Assembly: GCA_021107195.1 (NCBI GenBank)
Contig: JAIOTF010000294.1
Span: 1-9,951, forward strand
Direction of reading: 5' to 3'
Length of the DNA stretch: 9,951 nt
Source of the DNA: Anaerolineaceae bacterium
GTDB lineage: Bacteria > Chloroflexota > Anaerolineae > Anaerolineales > Anaerolineaceae
A program made the position numbers and the translations under genes. Below, piece by piece: positions 1-5,654 of this stretch. Within the stretch, counting starts at the first letter, position 1. Every line of letters starts with the position of its first letter. The notes beneath the pieces were generated by a model. It had not been told where the DNA came from. It saw only the letters and a list, made by a program, of their open reading frames with translations, and searched no databases.

Positions 1-260
1 GTATATATATTCATCAGGCGCGGTTGGCCAACAGAAGAAAGCATCTGTTTCGACGGGACAAATTTCGGAAAATCAGGAAAATCAAGCGCTTCTCTTCCGG
101 CCGCAATACCGCCAGAAGTTACCAAGATCACCTGGATGCCGTTTGTCTGCATTTCAGAAATTTGTTGGACAACTTGAACCAGACGCGGCAGTGACAGAAC
201 CGAGGTGCCAGAAGTAAGTGTTGAAGTGCCGATTTTTACAATGACTCTTTTATATTTCAT
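1..260 (-). CDS. proB: Glutamate 5-kinase, N-terminal part (runs off window)
   Basis: Glutamate 5-kinase phosphorylates L-glutamate with ATP in the first step of proline synthesis, in the cytoplasm. The frame opens at ATG 258-260 and stays open for 86 codons to the window edge, so only the N-terminal third of the kinase is present. The start MKYKRVIVKIGTSTLTSG is the amino-acid-kinase phosphate-binding beginning (VxKxGTS). It is followed by VILVTSGGIAAGREAL (around residues 44-59) and PSKQMLSSVGQPRLM (around 69-83), both family signatures. A weak Shine-Dalgarno-like AAGTGAG lies about 6 nt upstream of the ATG. The gene is co-directional with the hydrolase upstream but separated from it by about 80 bp holding a hairpin, so it is probably its own transcription unit. 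The style of the sequence recalls Anaerolineae ProB (from memory). Confidence 0.93.
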   Translation of the reverse strand, partial: MKYKRVIVKIGTSTLTSGTSVLSLPRLVQVVQQISEMQTNGIQVILVTSGGIAAGREALDFPDFPKFVPSKQMLSSVGQPRLMNIY

Positions 261-282
261 ATAACTCACTTGAAGTAAATTT

Positions 283-309
283 CGTATAGCATTTCAAAAT
301 AATCAACAA
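283..309 (-). promoter_or_regulatory. Possible proB promoter (extended -10)
   Basis: On the minus strand, TGC followed by TATACG (283-291) resembles an extended -10 element. TTGTTG (304-309) could be a -35 box, but the spacer is only 15 nt, so the extended -10 would have to carry most of the activity. The position, 22 nt before the proB ATG, is reasonable. Pattern match only. Confidence 0.28.
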
Positions 310-310
310 C

Positions 311-337
311 TGCTCGAAAATACATGAAAATCGAGCA
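311..337 (-). terminator. Hairpin between hydrolase gene and proB, possible weak terminator
   Basis: TGCTCGA at 311-317 and TCGAGCA at 331-337 form a perfect 7-bp inverted repeat with a 13-nt A/T-rich loop. It lies 5 nt after the hydrolase stop codon. On the minus strand it is followed by GTTGTTGATTATTTTG, which is T-rich but not a clean T-tract. A weak terminator or an mRNA 3'-end stabiliser are both possible. Confidence 0.42.
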
Positions 338-342
338 TAATT

Positions 343-1116
343 CTATATCTTGCCATGCCCCTGAATAAATTGCAATGAGAGATTTGCCGCCTTGTCAAAA
401 TCATCTCCAAGCAAAATACAATGCTGAGAATTCTCAAAGAAATGCTTTTCTTTCACTGGGGAGGACACTCCCTCAATAACAATATCACTACTGGAAAGGT
501 CTATCGTCGTATCCTGACCACCAATGAATACCATAACAGGCTGAGTTACATCTTTCAGTTTTTTGAGGGTTTCATTTTCCAGCGCAATCAGTTGTTTAAC
601 GCCGTTAAGCGGGTTTGCCCGGTATCCTTGCCAGGTTGTATTGCCTTCCAGGCCGTTCTTTGGAGAAAACTTGATTACCCAAGACAAAAACTTCAGGACA
701 AATTTATCAATAAAGTTTATGGATAGCCGCATTGCCGGGGAAAATGCCAAAACGCCCATGATTTCCGGGTGCGTGGCAGCCAAATACAAGGATACAACTG
801 CACCAGTCGATTCTCCTCCCACAAACACATGATCGCAACGGGCTGCCAGTTGTGCGTAGCCATCTTCACCCGTTTTGATCCAATCCCCCCAATGAATATT
901 GTTCAAATCCTCTGGTGTTGTTCCATGCCCAGCCAAAACAGGAGCGGCTACTGAAATTCCTTTTTGCTCAAGAAACCGAGCCAGACGACGCACTTCTAGC
1001 GGGGTGGCGGCAAATCCATGCAATAATAATACGCCAATCTTTCCTGAAATGGAAAAGATGGGGGAGCCGTCCAAATGAGGGTTGTGTAAATTTGAGTTCT
1101 GTTTTTTAGTTGCCAT
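343..1116 (-). CDS. Alpha/beta hydrolase, Est30-like carboxylesterase / monoacylglycerol lipase type
   Basis: A 257-residue cytoplasmic serine hydrolase with no signal peptide. LLLHGFAATPLEVRRLA (about residues 30-46) carries the oxyanion-hole HGF and matches the start of Est30-type carboxylesterases, as does APVLAGHGTTPEDL (58-71). The nucleophile elbow is GGESTGA (100-106, Ser103), the acid is probably Asp202 in IGGQDTTID, and the base is His232 in ENSQHC. The catalytic triad is therefore intact and the length is normal for the family. ATG 1114-1116 is preferred over the adjoining in-frame TTG; neither has a strong Shine-Dalgarno site. The gene lies 120 bp beyond the redox operon terminator and shows no functional tie to it. 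The natural ester substrate is unknown; monoacylglycerol or short acyl esters are family guesses. Confidence 0.88.
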   Translation of the reverse strand: MATKKQNSNLHNPHLDGSPIFSISGKIGVLLLHGFAATPLEVRRLARFLEQKGISVAAPVLAGHGTTPEDLNNIHWGDWIKTGEDGYAQLAARCDHVFVGGESTGAVVSLYLAATHPEIMGVLAFSPAMRLSINFIDKFVLKFLSWVIKFSPKNGLEGNTTWQGYRANPLNGVKQLIALENETLKKLKDVTQPVMVFIGGQDTTIDLSSSDIVIEGVSSPVKEKHFFENSQHCILLGDDFDKAANLSLQFIQGHGKI

Positions 1117-1157
1117 CAATTAGTATCATCCCGGAAAATTGGATTTCTGTTTTCTAT

Positions 1158-1185
1158 ATTGTATGCCAAGAGTAACAATATGCAA
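1158..1185 (-). promoter_or_regulatory. Possible promoter of the hydrolase gene
   Basis: On the minus strand, TACAAT (1158-1163, one mismatch from TATAAT) is preceded by TTGCAT (1180-1185, poor -35) with a 16-nt spacer. It sits just downstream of the redox operon terminator and 41 nt before the hydrolase ATG, where a promoter is needed if that terminator works. Pattern match only. Confidence 0.35.
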
Positions 1186-1221
1186 ACAAAAAAGCAACGA
1201 TAAGAATTTATCGCTGCTTTT
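1184..1221 (-). terminator. Rho-independent terminator of the redox operon
   Basis: AAAAGCA (1190-1196) pairs with TGCTTTT (1215-1221), and CGATAA (1198-1203) pairs with TTATCG (1208-1213). The result is a 13-bp stem with one A/C mismatch and a 4-nt loop. Read on the minus strand, the 3' arm runs into TTTTTTGTTT (1193-1184). It starts 19 nt after the polyferredoxin stop codon, so it closes the AOR-Hdr-Mvh operon. The near-symmetric flanks could also give some termination on the plus strand. Confidence 0.85.
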
Positions 1222-1240
1222 CATTGAAAAAAATTCTTAC

Positions 1241-2206
1241 CTACTTATCCAATAGAATTCGACTGCCTGGAAGCGCTTTCAGCAAATCCCTGCGCTTTAA
1301 TGCCCGCTTTTTATCCAGTTCTATCATTCCTGCTTTATCATCAGCAAGCTTTCGCAATGCATCAATCCATGAGCCGCTTTCTACTGCCTCATGACCAATT
1401 CGCCAGCGTTCTACCCAAATGGGAAGCTTTTCCTGATTGTTTACGGTTTTTTGTTGGCGTTTGACTTCTACGCCATAGGATTGAAATGTAATTTCACTTT
1501 CGTCATATTCACGTTTAACCGGACAAACCTGCATGCAGGCACCGCACTTGATGCAGAAATAATCTGCCAATACAAGCTCACCATCCTCATTGACATGCAA
1601 AGCTCGAGTGGGACAAATATCTGCGCACGCAGTACAGCCTTCAACACATAAATCACGATGAAGTTCAACTTTTCCTTGCCATGGTTGCTGAACGGTAAAT
1701 GCGCCTTCGCTTGCAATTTCACATTGCCGGCAGCGAATGCAATGAGGATCATTTACCAACAATGTCTTTTCTTCCTCGTCATAGCTGATAACCTGGGTTG
1801 GACAATTCTCAATAACAAAGTCTTTGAGATCCCAATTAAACTCATCTTTATCAAAAACTGTTGACTGAATAAGTTCCGGAAATGCGCCATATTCAAGTGC
1901 TGGATTTTCCGGCTTATCATTGATCGTCATCGAAATTGCGTTCTTGGGGCACATAACTTCACAGATTCCGCACATCACGCATTTTTCAGGATCAATGTCA
2001 ATGGTTGGTTTGCGGGCCAGGCGGCCATCTTCTATTTGACCATCTATATGCAGAATTGCATCCTTTGGACAAGCCAAGGGCCCAATTTCACAGCCAACGC
2101 AGTAATCGAGATTCCACGTCATGACATAATGGCGGGTGACCACCGGTCTTTCAAGAATAATTTTATGTTCGGTTTTTGTTTTGTGTGTCAATCCTCGAGC
2201 GCCCAT
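1241..2206 (-). CDS. Polyferredoxin-like multi-[4Fe-4S] protein (MvhB-like role), operon-terminal
   Basis: A 321-residue soluble iron-sulfur protein with no signal peptide or membrane segment, probably an electron carrier for the Hdr/hydrogenase complex. Cysteine motifs in order are: C36, C39, C46 (a degenerate CxxCx6CP); C76, C79, C82, C86 (complete); a lone C135-P; C156, C159, C162 followed by Ser166 where the CP cysteine would be; C187, C191, C194, C198 (CxxxCxxCxxxCP); and C218, C221, C224, C228 (complete). That makes 19 cysteines, enough for four clusters and perhaps a fifth incomplete one; C135 may complete the C156 cluster. The last 90 residues (KR-rich, no Cys) form a separate tail. 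The start is ATG 2204-2206 with AGGAG overlapping the mvhA stop codon, and the gene lies 9 bp after mvhA. The exact partner is inferred from position only. Confidence 0.85.
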   Translation of the reverse strand: MGARGLTHKTKTEHKIILERPVVTRHYVMTWNLDYCVGCEIGPLACPKDAILHIDGQIEDGRLARKPTIDIDPEKCVMCGICEVMCPKNAISMTINDKPENPALEYGAFPELIQSTVFDKDEFNWDLKDFVIENCPTQVISYDEEEKTLLVNDPHCIRCRQCEIASEGAFTVQQPWQGKVELHRDLCVEGCTACADICPTRALHVNEDGELVLADYFCIKCGACMQVCPVKREYDESEITFQSYGVEVKRQQKTVNNQEKLPIWVERWRIGHEAVESGSWIDALRKLADDKAGMIELDKKRALKRRDLLKALPGSRILLDK

Positions 2207-2215
2207 TGATTTCTC

Positions 2216-3682
2216 CTAGTCCCGACGTATTTCTTGCACAAGATTTCGGTTATGGTCAAAAACCTTGACAAGCAAGGGGGATTCACCTGTAATAGCGTGG
2301 GTAGCGCACCCAAGACAGGGATCGTATGTGCGAAATGCCATCTCGATCTTATTCAAAATCCCATCCGTAATTGGCTGGCCTGCAACGATCAAATTTTGAG
2401 CTGCTTTCTTGATCGACATATCAATCGCAGCATAGTTATTCGTTGTGCCGACGATCAAATTAACACTTTTTAGCAAACCGCGCTCATCAGTTACGTAGTG
2501 GTGGATAAGCGTACCGCGTGGCGCTTCAGTGAGACTAACACCTTCGGTTGGAGTTTCTGTAGGAATTGTCCGGAAGTGGTCACTGGTTATATCAGGGTCA
2601 TTGGCTAACTCTAGCGTTCGTTCCGCTGCATACAGCAGCTCTACGAGGCGCGCCCAATGTGTGGCCAGAGTGGAATGGACGGGCTTTCCGCCAAGCGTGT
2701 CGAAGAAACGCTCATATTCTGCTTGAGCAAATGGTGTCGTCATACCTTCAGAAACATTCAACCGGCCAAGCGGCGATGCTCGATAGACGCCACTCTCTGG
2801 GCCATCAACAAACCCTTTCCAACCGATCTTTTTTAGATAGGGGAATTTGAGGTAGGTCCATGGTTCAATGTGCTCCGCAATGACATCAAGATACTCGTTT
2901 GGCCCAAATTTTAACAATTCTTTCCCGTCAGGGCCAACCACACGAACCTTACCGTCATAGAAGTTGATTTTGTTGTTGTCATCAACCATTCCCATATAGT
3001 ATGTGCGGTGAAAAAAAGCGTCACTCAAGATCAATTCCAGGTATACTTGATTTTCCAGAACAATCTTGTTGAAGAGTTCCAATGTAAATTTAGCTGTTTC
3101 CACTGATTTCTTTGCCAATTCAATAATTCTGGCTTGATCCTCTTTTGTTAGTGATTTGCTAACACCACCGATAATAGCGCTTACGGAATGGATATACCTG
3201 CCGCCAATGATCGCAACGATTTCGTGATTATCTTTTAACAAGCCCATCACGCGGGCACCAACTTCGCGTCCTACCTTGCGGACAACGCCGAGAATATTGC
3301 GCTCATTTTTTGGCGCATCAGGCCCAACAATGAAGTCTGGTCCACCCAAGACATAGAAGTGTGTAGCGTGATCTGCAACAAAGAAGGCAGAATTCATCAA
3401 TTCGCGAATTTTCTTTGCTGCGATAGGGGGATCAACATGATAAACTGCGTCGCCAGCTTTTGCTGCAGCAAGGTGGTGTGCAACAGGGCAAACACCACAG
3501 ATGCGCTGTGTGATGCGCGGCATCTCTTCAACCGGGCGGTTTTCGCAAAATTTTTCGAACCCGCGTAATTCAGGTACGATCATATATGCGTTTTCCAGAC
3601 TGCCATCGTCATTCAGAAACAAATCAATCCGACCATGACCTTCTAATCGGGTGATTGGATCTACGGATATTTTCGTTTTCAT
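2216..3682 (-). CDS. mvhA: [NiFe] hydrogenase large subunit, group 3c / MvhA type
   Basis: Holds the Ni-Fe site that splits or forms H2 in a cytoplasmic Hdr-linked hydrogenase. The N-terminus has DPITRLEGHGRI (8-19). The first metal motif is RICGVCPVAHH (60-70, ligands C62 and C65) and the second is DPCLGCATH (454-462, ligands C456 and C459). All four ligands are cysteine, so this is not a [NiFeSe] enzyme. After His462 there is a 26-residue tail that a hydrogenase maturation endopeptidase would be expected to remove; no such gene is in the window. Length 488 aa is normal for the family. The start chosen is ATG 3680-3682 because AGGTG lies 6 nt upstream; the GTG three codons earlier is part of that site. 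It is 35 bp downstream of mvhG and partners with it. Confidence 0.95.
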   Translation of the reverse strand: MKTKISVDPITRLEGHGRIDLFLNDDGSLENAYMIVPELRGFEKFCENRPVEEMPRITQRICGVCPVAHHLAAAKAGDAVYHVDPPIAAKKIRELMNSAFFVADHATHFYVLGGPDFIVGPDAPKNERNILGVVRKVGREVGARVMGLLKDNHEIVAIIGGRYIHSVSAIIGGVSKSLTKEDQARIIELAKKSVETAKFTLELFNKIVLENQVYLELILSDAFFHRTYYMGMVDDNNKINFYDGKVRVVGPDGKELLKFGPNEYLDVIAEHIEPWTYLKFPYLKKIGWKGFVDGPESGVYRASPLGRLNVSEGMTTPFAQAEYERFFDTLGGKPVHSTLATHWARLVELLYAAERTLELANDPDITSDHFRTIPTETPTEGVSLTEAPRGTLIHHYVTDERGLLKSVNLIVGTTNNYAAIDMSIKKAAQNLIVAGQPITDGILNKIEMAFRTYDPCLGCATHAITGESPLLVKVFDHNRNLVQEIRRD

Positions 3683-3688
3683 AAAATA

Positions 3689-3693
3689 CACCT
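3689..3693 (-). promoter_or_regulatory. Ribosome binding site deciding the mvhA start
   Basis: AGGTG lies 6 nt before ATG 3680-3682. An in-frame GTG (3689-3691) is the end of this same motif, which argues against it being the start. Confidence 0.7.
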
Positions 3694-3717
3694 ATCTTTT
3701 TGGTAAATTGTCATTCT

Positions 3718-4692
3718 TTATGGGCGTTTGTGCTTGAGCTCACTCAAAATGGAATCTGCCAGACTAAACCTGTAAAAAGTGCCAACGGGGTCGACAATCG
3801 TATCCATGATTTTCTGGAGTTCAGCCGGGTTGTCTGTATCGATCAAGGCAGCTATTGCACTGAGTAATTTGCTGCCTTGATCTACCACCCCCTCAGGAGG
3901 ACCATAACAGCCTCTGCAAGGCATATTAGCGCTGATACAGGGTAGACCACAACCTGCGCGGGTTGCTGGTCCACAGCAAATGATTCCCTGTGCTAAAAAA
4001 CAAGTATCTGGATCAAGCTCAACTTCATGCGGGCGTTTGAACTCCTTGATGCGGAGTCCGCTGCGCCCTTTCTGCCGCGGACAGACATCGCAGACGGTTT
4101 TAGCATCCGCTCCGATTGTTGAACCAACCTTTGGCAGTTGTCCAGCTAAAATAACCTGCAAAACGCTCCAGACCTGTTCGACCACTGGGGGACAGCCAGG
4201 CATGAAGTAATCAACCTCTTCAATTTGTGCGAGTGTCTTGACATGATCGTACATTTCAGGTATGCAGATATTGCCTTCAGGTACCTTGCAGGAGATTTGC
4301 GGCAGCGTCCCTCTGGTTTGGTCCAGCGAAGGCGTCGTGCAATAAACACGTTGGATAATCGACTCAGTATCGGATAGGTTTGCAAGCCCAGGGATGCCAC
4401 CCAAATGAGAACATGCGCCAAACGCTACCAACACCTTTGATTTTCTTCGAAGCAGGTGGGCAATTTCTTCATTTTCCTCATTACGAATAGCGCCATTAAA
4501 GAAACAGACATCGATTTCTTTATCATCCAGGGCTCGCACGTCATCATATTTGAAGTCCATTGCACAAGGCCAAAAAACAATATCCACTTTTTCGTCAAAG
4601 TCAACGAGTCTCATGCCCAATTCGGTAATTGTGATTTCGCAGCCTCCGCAGCTCGCGGCCCAGTAGAAAGCGAGTTTTGGTTTGTTTGCCAT
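3718..4692 (-). CDS. mvhG: [NiFe] hydrogenase small subunit, group 3c / MvhG type
   Basis: Carries the three Fe-S clusters that pass electrons from the Ni-Fe site to MvhD. The proximal cluster ligands are visible as C15 and C18 (WAASCGGCE), C94 (FGACSHLGG) and C167 (MPGCPP). The C-terminal cysteine group (C201, C204, C231, C239/C240, C248, C252, C259, C262) supplies the medial and distal clusters. There is no twin-arginine signal peptide, so the enzyme is cytoplasmic, as expected for group 3. Length 324 aa is normal. The start is ATG 4690-4692, which overlaps the stop of the preceding gene (TGATG) and has a full AGGAGGTG 5 nt upstream; an in-frame GTG at 4696-4698 is rejected. The tandem order mvhG-mvhA after an MvhD-domain gene matches methanogen mvhDGA. 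Confidence 0.95.
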   Translation of the reverse strand: MANKPKLAFYWAASCGGCEITITELGMRLVDFDEKVDIVFWPCAMDFKYDDVRALDDKEIDVCFFNGAIRNEENEEIAHLLRRKSKVLVAFGACSHLGGIPGLANLSDTESIIQRVYCTTPSLDQTRGTLPQISCKVPEGNICIPEMYDHVKTLAQIEEVDYFMPGCPPVVEQVWSVLQVILAGQLPKVGSTIGADAKTVCDVCPRQKGRSGLRIKEFKRPHEVELDPDTCFLAQGIICCGPATRAGCGLPCISANMPCRGCYGPPEGVVDQGSKLLSAIAALIDTDNPAELQKIMDTIVDPVGTFYRFSLADSILSELKHKRP

Positions 4693-5654
4693 CAGCACAC
4701 CTCCTGCAGCGATGTCAGATGCAAAAGCATCTGGTCTATTTCTTTGCGGATGCGTCCGCGGTCTTGCGTCCCGATCTGGACAAAGCGCACTCTACCATCT
4801 GCCAAATCCATCTGGTCAAACATACGATCTAACATACTGATCTTGCAATTGGCGACATCTGTACCGCGTTGGTAGTGACACTCCCCCGACTTGCAACCAC
4901 ATACCAGCACACCGGAAATCCCTGAACGCAGTGAAAGCAGCGCCAACTGCGGATCAATCCTTCCTGAACAGGGAATATGAATGACCTTTACATTTTCAGG
5001 ATAGCTCTCCAAAATCTCGAGATCAGCATCTGCCCTTAGGCTCCAATCACAGATGAAGACCATTAAGGAGGGGGCATCTGTTTTCACAACTTCATGAGGA
5101 ATCTGCCGGACGATGTCGGTATTGCTGACCCCTTCTCTTGCGATTGCGCCAGTCGGGCAGGACGCGACACAAATGCCGCAGCCCATACATCGATTTGCAT
5201 CCACTTCAGAGAAGCGGTCATTGACCCCGTCAACAATTTTCTCGATAAGGTGGGGGGCTTCATAAGGACAAACCATAACGCAAATCGCGCAACCTGAACA
5301 AAGGCTTTCATCCACAGACACGGTATCCAATGGAGAAGTGTAACCTTTTTCAACAGCAAGGCTTTTCACTGCGCCGATCACGCCTGAGATATGGATTTCC
5401 TGAGGGCAGGCAGGATAGCAGAGATCACAACCGGAGCAAAGCCAGGTTGTCGGGCTCTCATAGGCCTCTTCTTCCATTTCCATCATGACCAACCGAAGCA
5501 ATCGCCGGGGATTATATTCAGGCTCCACCTTTTGCTGGATCATGCACTTAGACACGCAAGTGCCACAAGAATAGCACATTTCAAGGTGCTCCCCGCCAGG
5601 GATGTTGCGCACCCTGTCTGCAAAAGTCTCTGGAGCGTGCGGGTTATGATTCAT
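4692..5654 (-). CDS. Fusion protein: HdrC-like + 2[4Fe-4S] ferredoxin + MvhD-like domain
   Basis: A 320-residue soluble electron-transfer protein with three parts. Residues 27-83 are HdrC-like (C27, C30, C33, C37; then W71 and C73, C76, C79, C83). Residues 119-166 are a bacterial-type two-cluster ferredoxin (C119/122/125/129 and C156/159/162/166). Residues 198-320 are MvhD-like, with C202-D-W, CSGR (C229) and CGCKSGECHY (C252, C254, C259). MvhD proteins bind a [2Fe-2S] cluster and link the hydrogenase to HdrA. Here the second cysteine of the CxxC found in the MvhD domain of the neighbouring HdrA is Ser205, so one probable ligand is missing. The start codon overlaps the hdrA stop (ATGA) behind AAGGAG, and the stop overlaps the mvhG start, so translation is coupled both ways. 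It probably wires MvhAG to HdrA; the HdrC-like part has no HdrB partner in the window. Confidence 0.9.
   Translation of the reverse strand: MNHNPHAPETFADRVRNIPGGEHLEMCYSCGTCVSKCMIQQKVEPEYNPRRLLRLVMMEMEEEAYESPTTWLCSGCDLCYPACPQEIHISGVIGAVKSLAVEKGYTSPLDTVSVDESLCSGCAICVMVCPYEAPHLIEKIVDGVNDRFSEVDANRCMGCGICVASCPTGAIAREGVSNTDIVRQIPHEVVKTDAPSLMVFICDWSLRADADLEILESYPENVKVIHIPCSGRIDPQLALLSLRSGISGVLVCGCKSGECHYQRGTDVANCKISMLDRMFDQMDLADGRVRFVQIGTQDRGRIRKEIDQMLLHLTSLQEVC
4698..4705 (-). promoter_or_regulatory. Strong ribosome binding site for mvhG
   Basis: AGGAGGTG, fully complementary to the usual 16S 3' end, lies 5 nt before ATG 4690-4692 inside the end of the upstream gene. It decides the mvhG start and suggests high translation of the hydrogenase subunit despite the TGATG overlap. 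Confidence 0.8.

Noticed and set aside
2216..3682. [NiFeSe] hydrogenase, given a selenoprotein in the same operon
   Set aside because: The C-terminal motif is DPCLGCATH with ordinary Cys codons and there is no in-frame TGA in mvhA.
4692..4694. Terminal TGA of the 320-residue fusion (after Cys320) as a C-terminal Cys-Sec motif
   Set aside because: Readthrough would overlap mvhG, whose ATG shares the last base of this TGA and has a perfect ribosome binding site. The MvhD domain already ends at the expected point.
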